64,000 nt of DNA from the NCBI RefSeq assembly GCF_014196515.1, contig NZ_JACIDV010000005.1, forward strand, positions 124,001 through 188,000. Reading direction: 5' to 3'. The notes below the pieces were generated by a model. The model saw only the letters and a list, made by a program, of their open reading frames with translations, was not told the DNA's origin and ran no database searches. Source of the DNA: Rhizobium skierniewicense (GTDB lineage Bacteria; Pseudomonadota; Alphaproteobacteria; Rhizobiales; Rhizobiaceae). The first letter of the stretch is position 1; each line of letters opens with the position of its first letter. Positions 45,465 through 54,259 of the stretch are shown here, in pieces. Position numbers and translations under genes: made by a program.

Positions 45465-46118
45465 TCAACCGCCAAACCGTGGCGCTTTTTCGTCAAGCAA
45501 CGCATTCGCTTCGGCAACGGCCTGAGCCACACCGCCAGCATGGCCAAAAACCGCGTTGCGCAGCGCCACAAATTCGACGCCGCTTTCGGCAACGGCAACC
45601 ACCGAAGCGACATCCGAACCGCCCATGACGACGGCCGGGATTTCGATCATCGAGGCCCACCATTCGCCCAGCGCCACATTTTTCGGATGCGCTTCCGGCT
45701 TGATATCGCCGTCCAGCTTGCCGAAGAACATGTAATCCGGGTTGCTTTCACCCTGCTCCAGCGCCTTGTGACGGTCATCGGCATTACCGCCGCCAACGAT
45801 GAGCTTTGGCGAAAAACTCTCGACGGCTTCGGACAGGGCTTCAGCACCGCCATTGACGTGCAGACCATCGGCCTTGACGCGACTGGCCGTCCGGCTATCG
45901 CCCGCCACAAGCGCTGCGGCACCCGCTTCCTGAACGATCGGCACCAAAGTTTCGGCGAGCTTCTGGAAGGTCGCATCATCGAGACCGTATTGCGGAATGA
46001 TGACGGAGGCCACGTCGCCGCCGCGCAATGCATCCTCCAAGGTCCTGGCTTGGTGATCGGCGTCGTCGTGCGCAGGAACGATCAGAACGAGTCGGCAGCG
46101 GTCTTTGGGTGCAGTCAT
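45465..46118 (-). CDS. ThiE-like (thiamine phosphate synthase/TENI family) protein
   Basis: 217 residues from the ATG at 46118, with GGAAA upstream. Barrel-type sequence with VLIVPAHDDADHQ, AAALVAGDSRTASRVKADGLHVNGG (where ThiE has the HLGQ/D pocket), GKLDGDIKPEAHPKN and VVMGGSDVASV near the C-terminus, the phosphate-binding glycine region. HVNGG replaces the usual HLGQ, and no thi gene is nearby, so catalysis is doubtful. It overlaps or abuts the Sel1 gene. Confidence 0.75.
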   Translation of the reverse strand: MTAPKDRCRLVLIVPAHDDADHQARTLEDALRGGDVASVIIPQYGLDDATFQKLAETLVPIVQEAGAAALVAGDSRTASRVKADGLHVNGGAEALSEAVESFSPKLIVGGGNADDRHKALEQGESNPDYMFFGKLDGDIKPEAHPKNVALGEWWASMIEIPAVVMGGSDVASVVAVAESGVEFVALRNAVFGHAGGVAQAVAEANALLDEKAPRFGG

Positions 46119-46224
46119 CGGTTTTTCCATTTTCCGCAGACGGGACGCTTCCTGCGTTATCTGCACTCGTTTTCATGAGATACTTCCGATAAACCGGACT
46201 GACGAAAGGATCAACCGTCCATCC

Positions 46225-46992
46225 ATGCTGACCGATTTCCATTTTTTCCTCGTCGCCATCCCGGCAGTCATCCTCGTCGGCCTTTCCAAGGGCGGGCTGG
46301 GCGGCGCTTTGGCATTGATGGGTGTGCCTTTGATGGCGCTGGCCGTGCCGCCGGTTCAGGCCGCCGCGATCTTTTTGCCGATCCTCGTGGTCATGGATTT
46401 GGTCGCACTGATGGCTTGGCGCAAATACAATCACCGCCAGACCCTGCTGCTCATGCTGCCTGGGGCGATTGCAGGAATTACGCTCGGATGGGCGATGTCC
46501 AGCATGATTTCGGCCGATGCGATGCGCCTTGTAGTGGCAAGCGTCACCATCATCTTCGTGATCCGCTATTTCTTCGAGGCTTATCGCACCGCCCGCGGCG
46601 GGCAGGAAGCGCCGGCCAACGCCCAGAGCCCCGTGAAAGCGACCATCTGGTCCAGCCTTTCAGGCTACGCCAGCTTCGTTGCACATGCCGGTGGCCCGCC
46701 CTTCCAGATTTATGTGCTGCCGTTGAAACTGGACCCGAAAGTCTACACCGGGATGAGCGTTCGCTTCTTTGCGATCATGAACGCAATCAAGCTCATACCC
46801 TATTTTGCCCTTGGTGCACTGGATGTTAACAACCTTACCACCTCAGCCATACTGTTGCCCGTTGCCATGGCCGCAACCTTCGCGGGGGCAAAAATCGTGA
46901 AATACATGAAGCCCGCGATTTTTTATCCGCTGATGTACAGCATGGCGTTCCTGGCAGCGTTGAAGCTTCTGTGGGACGGGCTGCCTTTTTAG
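46225..46992 (+). CDS. TSUP-family (TauE/SafE) permease
   Basis: 255 residues from the ATG at 46225. Seven to eight membrane segments. LSKGGLGGALALMGVPLMAL near residue 18 and LSGYASFVAHAGGPPFQIYVLPL near 145 are the paired TSUP repeats. Such proteins move sulfite, sulfoacetate or other organic anions. A longer open frame upstream overlaps the ThiE-like start and is not used. Divergent from the ThiE-like gene. Confidence 0.88.
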   Translation: MLTDFHFFLVAIPAVILVGLSKGGLGGALALMGVPLMALAVPPVQAAAIFLPILVVMDLVALMAWRKYNHRQTLLLMLPGAIAGITLGWAMSSMISADAMRLVVASVTIIFVIRYFFEAYRTARGGQEAPANAQSPVKATIWSSLSGYASFVAHAGGPPFQIYVLPLKLDPKVYTGMSVRFFAIMNAIKLIPYFALGALDVNNLTTSAILLPVAMAATFAGAKIVKYMKPAIFYPLMYSMAFLAALKLLWDGLPF

Positions 46993-47011
46993 AAGCGAGA
47001 CGGTTACACAA

Positions 47012-47045
47012 ACAAAAGGCCCTGATCGCGAGAGCAATCAGAGCC
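47012..47045 (-). terminator. rho-independent terminator of the minus-strand DUF465 gene
   Basis: On the minus strand GGCTCTGATTGC-TCTC-GCGATCAGGGCC forms 12 pairs (two G-U) and runs into TTTTGTTTG. It also faces the end of the TSUP gene. Confidence 0.85.
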
Positions 47046-47103
47046 GGGCTTTCAGGCTGCGACGTAAACTATACTGACGTCAGGCAACAAAGATATGATT
47101 TGA

Positions 47104-47280
47104 TCAATGCTTGGTGGAGGCTTGCAGCCTCTGCATTTCGTCCTTCAGGCGCAGTTTCTTGCGTTTTAGATCCACAATCTGCTTATCATCCGAAGAGGGG
47201 GAAGCGAGAACGGTTTCGAGCTCCTCCTCAAGAGCACCGTGTTTCTTTTCCAGCGATGCTATATGAGCCTGAATGGTCAT
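47104..47280 (-). CDS. DUF465 (YdcH-like) protein
   Basis: 58 residues from an ATG at 47280, with AAGGAAGGA upstream, to the TGA at 47104. Coiled, charged sequence: MTIQAHIASLEKKHGALEEE, KQIVDLKRKKLRLKDEMQRL. This is the DUF465 helical hairpin; the rest of the family has no proven function. Divergent from a second DUF465 gene across 236 bp. Confidence 0.82.
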   Translation of the reverse strand: MTIQAHIASLEKKHGALEEELETVLASPSSDDKQIVDLKRKKLRLKDEMQRLQASTKH

Positions 47281-47308
47281 GCGGCACGTCCTTCCTTGTT
47301 GAACCTAC

Positions 47309-47492
47309 CTCCAGCGCTCCATCGCTGGAGTTTCAGGTTTACGACACCAATGTGACACGGAAGGCAGCTGTTGTCGAAGGAGAAATCAAGGCAATATCGG
47401 GGCAAAATGCTGACACGGGAAACTTCCCGTTACCGTCATTTAATGGTACAGGCACGAAAGCTGAAAACAAAATGGCCGGATGGCGGTCCGGC
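47309..47492. other. three hairpins between the two DUF465 genes
   Basis: CTCCAGCG (47309-47316/47323-47330), ACGGGAA (47416-47422/47425-47431) and GCCGGA (47475-47480/47487-47492) are perfect inverted repeats in the 236-bp divergent gap. The first lies just upstream of the minus-strand gene, the last 24 bp upstream of the plus-strand start. They may be operators or leader hairpins. Confidence 0.4.
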
Positions 47493-47516
47493 TGTATCAT
47501 ATGGGGACCACAAGAG

Positions 47517-47720
47517 ATGCCCGATCAGGATCAAGCCGACGTTCGGCTGGTGCTTGCGCGACTTCGCCAGGAGCATGAAGACTATGATGCCGCGATCAAT
47601 GCCATGATCCAGACCAATTGCGAGGCATTGCGGATCCAGCGCATGAAAAAGAAAAAGCTGGTCATCAAGGACAAGATGACCCAGATCGAAGACCATATTA
47701 TCCCCGACATCATCGCCTGA
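47517..47720 (+). CDS. DUF465-type protein, second copy
   Basis: 67 residues: [41 protein letters not shown] and [22 protein letters not shown]. The [11 protein letters not shown] block matches the DUF465 pattern of the neighbour on the other strand (KRKKLRLKDEM). It lies 13 nt before the purE start and may be co-transcribed with purEK. Confidence 0.78.
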   Translation: MPDQDQADVRLVLARLRQEHEDYDAAINAMIQTNCEALRIQRMKKKKLVIKDKMTQIEDHIIPDIIA

Positions 47721-47733
47721 TACGGAGAGACCG

Positions 47734-48234
47734 TTGAGCACAGAGACACCGCCCGTCGCCATCATCATGGGAAGCCAGTCCGACTGGGAAACCATGAAAA
47801 ACGCAGCCGATACGCTGGATGCGCTGGATGTGGAATATGAAGCCCGCATCATTTCCGCCCACCGCACGCCCGAGCGCATGTTCAGCTTCGCCAGCGGCGC
47901 GCGCGAGGAAGGTTTCAAGGTCATCATTGCCGGTGCCGGTGGTGCAGCCCACCTGCCAGGGATGACAGCAGCCCTGACCCCGCTTCCGGTGTTCGGTGTT
48001 CCCGTTCAATCGAAAACCATGTCGGGTCAGGACAGCCTCTATTCCATCGTCCAGATGCCCGCAGGCATTCCCGTCGGCACGCTCGCCATCGGCCGGGCCG
48101 GTGCCATCAACGCAGCCCTTCTGGCAGCATCCGTTCTGGCGCTGTCCGACGAGGATCTGGCTGACCGGCTGGATGAATACCGCGCGCGCCAGACGGCCGC
48201 GATTGCGGAATACCCCATGGACACCCCGCAATGA
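47734..48234 (+). CDS. purE: 5-(carboxyamino)imidazole ribonucleotide mutase
   Basis: Converts N5-CAIR to CAIR in purine synthesis. 166 residues from a TTG at 47734, set by CGGAGAG. Conserved [41 protein letters not shown] and [22 protein letters not shown]. It overlaps purK as ATGA. Confidence 0.96.
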   Translation: MSTETPPVAIIMGSQSDWETMKNAADTLDALDVEYEARIISAHRTPERMFSFASGAREEGFKVIIAGAGGAAHLPGMTAALTPLPVFGVPVQSKTMSGQDSLYSIVQMPAGIPVGTLAIGRAGAINAALLAASVLALSDEDLADRLDEYRARQTAAIAEYPMDTPQ

Positions 48235-49340
48235 GCCTGGACGTGACCGGCAAATCAGGAACCATCGGCATCATCGGTGGCGGTCAGCTTGCACGCATGC
48301 TGGCCATGGCTGCGGCCCGGCTCAACTTCCGCACCATCGTACTCGAGCCACAGGCCGACTGTCCGGCAGCGCAAGTCTGTAACCGCCAGATCGTCGCTGC
48401 CTATGATGACGAAAAAGCGCTGGCCGAACTGGCAAATGTCTGCGACGTCGTGACTTACGAGTTCGAAAACGTCCCCGTCGTCGCAGCCCAGACGTTGGCG
48501 GCCTCCGTTCCCGTCTATCCGCCAGCGGAAGCACTCAGCGCCTCGCAGGACCGATTGACGGAAAAACGCTTCCTCAATGATTGCGGTATTCCCACAGCCG
48601 ACTTCGCCCAGGTGGACGATCAGGCGAGCCTTGAAGCCGCGCTGTCTGATTTCGCAGGCAAGGGCGTCCTGAAGACCCGCCGAATGGGCTATGACGGCAA
48701 GGGCCAGCGCGTATTCAAGGGCGGCGAAGACCTGGCCGGTGCGTTCAACGCACTGGGCGGCGTTCCGCTGATTCTGGAAAGCTTTGTACCCTTCGAGCGC
48801 GAAATCTCGATCATCGCAGCCCGCTTTCGGGATGGCACGGTCACCTGTTACGATCCGGCAGAAAACGTGCACCTGAGCGGCATTCTCCACACCTCGACAG
48901 TTCCGGCGCAGCTTTCCGACGCCGCGAGAACCGTTGCGGTGGAATCGGCAGAAAAGCTGCTGGCCGCTCTCGACTACATCGGCGTGGTCGGTATCGAATT
49001 CTTCGTATTGCCGGATGGTTCACTGGTGGCAAACGAGATGGCCCCGCGCGTGCACAACACCGGCCACTGGACGGAGGCTGCTTGTGTGGTCTCCCAATTC
49101 GAGCAGCACATTCGCGCCGTGGCAGGTCTTGCCCCCGGCTCGACGCAGCGCCATTCAGACTGCGTGATGACAAATCTGATCGGCGACGACATCAGCGCGG
49201 TGCCGCATTGGCTGGCGAAAAACGATTGCCTCGTGCACCTTTACGGCAAGACCGAAGCACGCGCAGGCCGCAAGATGGGCCATGTCACACAGCTGACGAA
49301 CCCCGGAAAACCAAGTCTTTCCCGGCAAAATACGCCTTAG
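48231..49340 (+). CDS. purK: N5-carboxyaminoimidazole ribonucleotide synthetase
   Basis: ATP-grasp enzyme that makes N5-CAIR for PurE. 369 residues. [58 protein letters not shown] and [11 protein letters not shown] are the family motifs. ATGA overlap with purE implies coupled translation. A terminator follows. Confidence 0.96.
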   Translation: MSLDVTGKSGTIGIIGGGQLARMLAMAAARLNFRTIVLEPQADCPAAQVCNRQIVAAYDDEKALAELANVCDVVTYEFENVPVVAAQTLAASVPVYPPAEALSASQDRLTEKRFLNDCGIPTADFAQVDDQASLEAALSDFAGKGVLKTRRMGYDGKGQRVFKGGEDLAGAFNALGGVPLILESFVPFEREISIIAARFRDGTVTCYDPAENVHLSGILHTSTVPAQLSDAARTVAVESAEKLLAALDYIGVVGIEFFVLPDGSLVANEMAPRVHNTGHWTEAACVVSQFEQHIRAVAGLAPGSTQRHSDCVMTNLIGDDISAVPHWLAKNDCLVHLYGKTEARAGRKMGHVTQLTNPGKPSLSRQNTP

Positions 49341-49384
49341 CGTGTTGACAGGCTGGGACTGACGGGGTATTTGCCTGCCAACCG

Positions 49385-49413
49385 AAAAAAGCGCGCCCTC
49401 GTAGCGCGTTTTT
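49385..49413 (+). terminator. rho-independent terminator after purEK
   Basis: AAAAA-CGCGC pairs with GCGCG-TTTTT (one bulged G), ending in TTTTTG, 45 bp after the purK stop. Confidence 0.75.
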
Positions 49414-49467
49414 GATTGTTTATACATGCGTGGCAAGAAGCGTCACGCCAAACTGCGGACCAGAAAA

Positions 49468-49593
49468 ATGAAAATCAAGAACTCGCTTAAAGCGCTTAAG
49501 GCCCGTCACCGCGATAACCGTCTGGTTCGCCGCAAGGGCCGCGTCTACATCATCAACAAGATGAACCCACGTTTCAAGGCTCGTCAGGGCTGA
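49468..49593 (+). CDS. rpmJ: 50S ribosomal protein L36, zinc-free type
   Basis: 41 residues, [19 protein letters not shown]... ending NPRFKARQG. No cysteines, so this is the C- (YkgO-like) form without a zinc knuckle. The ribosome site is poor. An in-frame ATG 14 codons upstream (49426) would add a very basic [14 protein letters not shown], but that start is not better supported. Single gene just after the purEK terminator. Confidence 0.95.
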   Translation: MKIKNSLKALKARHRDNRLVRRKGRVYIINKMNPRFKARQG

Positions 49594-49694
49594 TTACCCT
49601 CTTCACGCGTGCCCGTCCGGTCGAGACGGATCACATTGTTGATAGACTGCAGAATTTAATTCCATAATTGGCGCAGGCGGATTACGTTAACCGC

Positions 49695-50330
49695 ATGCGC
49701 CAATTTCGTTTTCAGACCTTTCTCGCAGTCGCCCTCGGGTTTTTGACCCTCAGCCCCCTGCCCTCCGCCCATGTTTCCGCAGCACGGGCTGCCGAGCTGG
49801 CAAGCAGCGCGCCCACGCAACAGACAGCGGTTGCACCAGAAGCAGCGCCAAAAACCTCCATCGACAATCTGTTCTCCAGCTTGAAAAAAGAGCGCGACGC
49901 CCAGAAAGCCCGCGTCATCGCCAACGAAATTGTCAGCGAATGGACGGATTCCGGCAGCGCGACCATCAACCTTCTGATGACGTGGTCGCAAGAAGCCGCG
50001 GAAAAGAAGCGCAAGGCAGCAGCTTACGATTTTCTGGATCAGGCGATCTATCTTGAACCCGACTTCGCACAGGCCTGGTACCGCCGCGCTCTTGTCCATT
50101 ATTCCGATGGCGATACACGCAAGGCCATGTCTGACCTGAACAGCACGCTGGAAAAAGAACCACGCTATTTCCCGGCGCTCGCCAGCCTTGCCAATATTCT
50201 TGAGAGCAACGAACGCAATGAGCTGGCGCTGAAGGTTTGGGAGCAATATCTGGCGCTCTACCCGGCAGACAAGGACGCGCAGAAGGAAGCCACCGACCTT
50301 ACGGAGAAATTGGCGGGAACGCGCAGTTAA
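49695..50330 (+). CDS. exported TPR protein
   Basis: 211 residues from the ATG at 49695. Signal peptide MRQFRFQTFLAVALGFLTLSP with Ala-rich cleavage near residue 34. After a short Ala/Thr/Pro linker come TPR-type helices: KKERDAQKARVIANEIVSEW, KRKAAAYDFLDQAIYLEPDFAQAWYRRALVHY and NELALKVWEQYLALYPADK. Periplasmic protein-binding role likely; no partner is obvious. Converges with kdsD 18 bp downstream. Confidence 0.82.
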   Translation: MRQFRFQTFLAVALGFLTLSPLPSAHVSAARAAELASSAPTQQTAVAPEAAPKTSIDNLFSSLKKERDAQKARVIANEIVSEWTDSGSATINLLMTWSQEAAEKKRKAAAYDFLDQAIYLEPDFAQAWYRRALVHYSDGDTRKAMSDLNSTLEKEPRYFPALASLANILESNERNELALKVWEQYLALYPADKDAQKEATDLTEKLAGTRS

Positions 50331-50348
50331 GGATCTTTTCGGAGACGC

Positions 50349-51344
50349 TTATGCGACGCCGATGCGCAGCAGGTCGTGGAAGTGTACCAGACCGATGGGA
50401 CGGTTGTCGTCATCAACAACGATGAGAGCGCCGATATGATGCTTCTCAAGCGTGGCGAGAGCAGCCGTCGCCAGAACGTTTTTCGTCACTACCTTCGGCG
50501 ATGTCGTCATCACCTCATCGACGCTGAGTTCTGACAGGTTGCGCGTGAGATTACGCGCCATGTCGCCTTCGGTCACAATCCCGCACAAGCGGCCATCGTG
50601 ATCCAGCACCGCCACACAGCCGAAATGCTTGCGCGCCAGAATGCTGACAGCTTCGGGCATGGATGTCCCCTTGGAGACGAGCGGCAGACGCTCGCCCGTA
50701 TGCATGATGTCGCCAACAAGCGTGAGTGATGCTCCAAGTTTTCCACCCGGATGGAACACGCGAAAATCACCAGCCGTAAAGCTGCGTGCCTCCAGAAGGG
50801 CGACAGCGAGGGCATCGCCCAGCGCCAGCTGCATCATCGTCGACGTCGTCGGTGCCAGGCCATGCGGGCAGGCTTCCTGTTCATCGGGAATGAGAAGCAC
50901 GATATCGGACGCTTTCGCAAGCGAGCCCTGCTTTGCGCAGGTCAATGCGACCAGCGGAATGGAAAATCGCCTCGTGTAATTGATGATGCTACGGAGTTCC
51001 GCACTCTCTCCGCCTTTGGAAATAGCCATTACCACATCATGACTGCCGATCATGCCCAGATCGCCGTGGTTGGCTTCAGCCGCATGAACGAAAAAAGCAG
51101 GTGTTCCGGTGGAGGCAAAAGTAGCGGCAAGCTTGGAGCCGATATGGCCGCTCTTGCCAACGCCCGTAATAATGAGGCGGCCGCCCGATTTACCAATAAC
51201 GTCGATGGCGCGGCAGAACTCGTCGCCCAAGGGCCCTTGCAAGGCGTCTTCCAGCGCCGACAAACCACCCTTTTCAATCGAAATGGTTCTCAAAGCCGAT
51301 TCGACGGCGTTATTTTCCACCAGTGTGACAGCTCTCGTAATCAT
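50349..51344 (-). CDS. kdsD: arabinose-5-phosphate isomerase (KdsD/KpsF family)
   Basis: Makes D-arabinose-5-phosphate from ribulose-5-phosphate for KDO of LPS. 331 residues. SIS domain with RLIITGVGKSGHIGSKLAATFAST, EANHGDLGMIGSHDVVMAISKGGES and the CPHGLAPTTSTMMQLALGDALA block. Two CBS domains follow (IMHTGERLPLVSKGTSMPEAV and VMTTSPKVVTKNVLATAALA). Single gene; divergent from the outer-membrane barrel gene, with a TTAACCAT site between. Confidence 0.93.
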   Translation of the reverse strand: MITRAVTLVENNAVESALRTISIEKGGLSALEDALQGPLGDEFCRAIDVIGKSGGRLIITGVGKSGHIGSKLAATFASTGTPAFFVHAAEANHGDLGMIGSHDVVMAISKGGESAELRSIINYTRRFSIPLVALTCAKQGSLAKASDIVLLIPDEQEACPHGLAPTTSTMMQLALGDALAVALLEARSFTAGDFRVFHPGGKLGASLTLVGDIMHTGERLPLVSKGTSMPEAVSILARKHFGCVAVLDHDGRLCGIVTEGDMARNLTRNLSELSVDEVMTTSPKVVTKNVLATAALATLEKHHIGALIVVDDDNRPIGLVHFHDLLRIGVA

Positions 51345-51435
51345 GGCGCGACTGATACTCCTTTCGAGAAATCATGTCTATCGGCCAATATCGATGACCA
51401 CGCCGTTTTATCAGGTCATCGATTTTCACAGACTG

Positions 51436-51443
51436 TTAACCAT
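51436..51443. promoter_or_regulatory. CtrA half-site-like TTAACCAT between kdsD and the barrel gene
   Basis: TTAACCAT, extending to TTAA-N7-ATAA, which is one base from the full CtrA box. It is 92 bp upstream of kdsD and 165 bp upstream of the barrel gene. Confidence 0.4.
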
Positions 51444-51607
51444 AAAATAACCCGGCACGGGCACCATGGCGGTTCAACGACGCATTTCCAAACATGTATT
51501 CTGCCAAGAAAACCATAGGCTTATCCTATTCTTCGGCAGAGCGGACGGAATCGAGATGCAGTATCTGCGATTGGCTGAGAATTCAAACTGGATGGGTAAG
51601 AGCACGT

Positions 51608-53119
51608 ATGGTTCATGAGAACACCGCAAAACGTCAGGTGACGTGGCGGAAAGCAGCTGCAACGCTGCTGGCGTGCACCCTATTGTGCCCGGTCTATCCG
51701 GCTTTTTCCCAGTCCTCCTCGTCTCAGCCTGCCGCCGCGACATCGTTGCGAACGCTGACCAGCGCCGACCCCAACATCGGCCAGAACAATCTCTCCGTCG
51801 TAGATCCGGACAGTGCGGCGCGTGACGATGCGCGAACGGCTACTGCCGCCGACACTGTGACAACTGGCAGCCTTCGTCCATCGTCTACGCCCGGCGAGAC
51901 CATTTCCGAGCCGCCGGATGAAGCGACCGTGGTTTATGAGGAGCCGCAAAACCCGTATGAGCCGACGGTCGATGGTGGCCAGAACATCCAGGCCGATGAC
52001 GGCCAGGCACCGGGCATCCGTATCGGTACGATGACGCTGCGCCCGTCCATCAGCCAGTCGATAAACCATGAGAACAAGACGTTCCCCGGTGGATCGAGCA
52101 GCCGCAATTATCTGACGACAGGCATTCGCGGCACGCTGACCAGTGACTGGTCGCGTCACGCATTGACGATCACCGGCGACGGGGCATACCAGCGCAATCT
52201 GGGGGGAGGCAGTGCCGGGCAAGAGCCGAGCGCAAATCTTGGTGCCGACTTGCGCCTTGATTTGGGCGATGGCACACAGGCCAATCTGACCGCAGGTTAC
52301 GCCTTCAGCCGTGAAGACACCAACGATCCCAACGCCGTCTCCGGCGCCTCCGTGCAGGGCGGCGAGCATGTCTTTACCGCTGGCGCGTCGGTTGAGCGCA
52401 ATGTCGGAATCTTGAAAGCGCTCGCTGCTCTCGATCTCTCGCGTACCCTCTATACGGACGCCAAGGGCGTCAACGGCCAGGCCATCAGCCTGAGCGACCG
52501 TGACCGCTACGGTGCAGGACTTCGCGCTCGCGTGGGTTATGAGCTGTCACCTGCACTGGTTCCGTTTCTGGAAGCAACTGCGGGGCTGACAAATTACGAC
52601 CAGACCCGCGACAACACAGGCTATGAGCGCTCTTCGCAAAGCTATGGAGCAAAGGTCGGCACGCAGATCGATCTGGGTGAAAAGCTGCGCGGTGAGGCGG
52701 CCATCGGCTATCTGCGCAAGGAATATGACGACAGCCGACTGTCGGCGGTCAATGCCATGTCGCTGGATGGCAACCTCGTCTGGTCGCCGCAACGCGGCAC
52801 GGATGTCAGCCTTGGTCTGCGAACGACAATCGAGGATTTTGCAGGCGGCGCGCAGGGCGGCTGGGTTTCGCGCGAACTCATCGCCGGGCTGACGCAGCAG
52901 TTGCGCCGCGATCTCGTGGCGCGGTTGACCGCAGGTTTGGAACGCAGAAACTATCAGACATCGTCTCTGCGAGACGAAACCGAATATCTCATCGGTGCGG
53001 GACTGACCTGGAGCATCAATCGCTATCTCGATTTCACCACCGACATCAGCTACGAGACGACGCCAGTGACCGATAACAGCACATGGCGCATCGGTGCAGG
53101 CCTGACGTTGAAGCGTTAG
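51608..53119 (+). CDS. outer-membrane beta-barrel protein
   Basis: 503 residues from the ATG at 51608; a longer frame from 51494 is open but would bury the signal peptide. Signal TWRKAAATLLACTLLCPVYPAFS ends near residue 34. A disordered acidic Ser/Thr/Pro-rich stretch (about 35-135) precedes many amphipathic strands of alternating residues, such as ALTITGDGAYQRNLG, ADLRLDLGDGTQANLTAGYAF and DYSYETTPV-like (DISYETTPVTD). The C-terminus WRIGAGLTLKR ends short of the usual aromatic. Matches the general 'outer membrane beta-barrel' class (BBP2-like); specific function unknown. Confidence 0.78.
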   Translation: MVHENTAKRQVTWRKAAATLLACTLLCPVYPAFSQSSSSQPAAATSLRTLTSADPNIGQNNLSVVDPDSAARDDARTATAADTVTTGSLRPSSTPGETISEPPDEATVVYEEPQNPYEPTVDGGQNIQADDGQAPGIRIGTMTLRPSISQSINHENKTFPGGSSSRNYLTTGIRGTLTSDWSRHALTITGDGAYQRNLGGGSAGQEPSANLGADLRLDLGDGTQANLTAGYAFSREDTNDPNAVSGASVQGGEHVFTAGASVERNVGILKALAALDLSRTLYTDAKGVNGQAISLSDRDRYGAGLRARVGYELSPALVPFLEATAGLTNYDQTRDNTGYERSSQSYGAKVGTQIDLGEKLRGEAAIGYLRKEYDDSRLSAVNAMSLDGNLVWSPQRGTDVSLGLRTTIEDFAGGAQGGWVSRELIAGLTQQLRRDLVARLTAGLERRNYQTSSLRDETEYLIGAGLTWSINRYLDFTTDISYETTPVTDNSTWRIGAGLTLKR

Positions 53120-53125
53120 CCACAA

Positions 53126-53155
53126 AAAAATCCCGGCACAGAGGCCGGGATTTTT
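53126..53155. terminator. bidirectional terminator between the barrel gene and galU
   Basis: AAAAATCCCGGC-6 nt-GCCGGGATTTTT, a perfect 12-bp stem (53126-53137/53144-53155) with T-runs on both strands. Confidence 0.92.
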
Positions 53156-53173
53156 CATTTGAAGCCAGAAAGC

Positions 53174-54061
53174 TTACTTCAGCTTGCTGACCATTGCCTT
53201 CAAAGGTTCTTCGATGGATGCGCGAATGTCGGCGCGTTCCAGTGCGAAAGCAAGGTTTGCGAGAATGAAGCCATCCTTGGCACCGCAATCGAATGTTTCG
53301 CCGTTGAAACGATAACCGGCAAATTCCTGGCTCTTGGCAAGAGCCAGCATGCCGTCCGTCAACTGGATCTCATTGCCTGCACCGCGTTCCTGATTCTCGA
53401 GAATGTTGAAAATCTCGGGCTGCAGGATGTAGCGACCGTTGATGTAGTAGTTAGACGGAGCCGTTCCCTTGGCAGGCTTTTCGACCATTTCGGTGATCTT
53501 AAAGCCTTCACCGACGGTTTCGCCGACACCGACGATGCCGTATTTATGCGCCTGATCAGGTTCGCATTCCTGAACCGCAATCACGTTGCCGCCGGTCTGG
53601 TCGTACAGATCGACCATGCCCTTCAGGCAGCTTTTCTGCGAATGCATGATCATGTCGGGCAAAAGAACCGCAAAGGGCTCGTCGCCGACGATATCGCGGG
53701 CGCACCAGACCGCATGGCCGAGACCCAGCGGCACCTGCTGACGGGTGAAGCTTGCGGTCCCTGCCTTGGGCAGAATGTCGGCAAGAAGTGTCAGCTCGGC
53801 ATTCTTGTTGCGTTCGCGGAGCATCTGCTCCAGTTCGAACTGGATGTCGAAGTAGTCCTCGATCACGCCCTTGCCGCGACCGGTCACGAACACGAAGTGC
53901 TCGATGCCCGCTTCGGCAGCTTCATCCACCACATACTGGATGACCGGCTTGTCGACCACGGTCAGCATTTCCTTCGGAACAGCCTTTGTTGCAGGCAGGA
54001 AACGCGTCCCAAGACCGGCCACCGGGAAAACTGCTTTCCGAATTTTTTTCTGTTCTACCAC
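53174..54061 (-). CDS. galU: UTP-glucose-1-phosphate uridylyltransferase
   Basis: Makes UDP-glucose for exopolysaccharide, LPS and glucans. 295 residues from a GTG at 54061, with AGGAGGG upstream. [39 protein letters not shown] and AVLLPDMIM match the family. Divergent from the transglycosylase gene. Confidence 0.95.
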   Translation of the reverse strand: MVEQKKIRKAVFPVAGLGTRFLPATKAVPKEMLTVVDKPVIQYVVDEAAEAGIEHFVFVTGRGKGVIEDYFDIQFELEQMLRERNKNAELTLLADILPKAGTASFTRQQVPLGLGHAVWCARDIVGDEPFAVLLPDMIMHSQKSCLKGMVDLYDQTGGNVIAVQECEPDQAHKYGIVGVGETVGEGFKITEMVEKPAKGTAPSNYYINGRYILQPEIFNILENQERGAGNEIQLTDGMLALAKSQEFAGYRFNGETFDCGAKDGFILANLAFALERADIRASIEEPLKAMVSKLK

Positions 54062-54259
54062 ACATCCCTCCTAAGAGATTTCATCACTGTCATTAAGCAC
54101 GCACGACTTTGTTATCAAGAAAGTGGCAAACTTTTGTAAAGGTGACGTTACCTTTGGTTAATGGTAAAGAATTTGTTGACCTTGAGTTGCTATGACATCG
54201 TTAAGCCCGATGCGTATCTCGCAATCGATATGAAATTCGAGAGAAACGAAAGACTGCCG

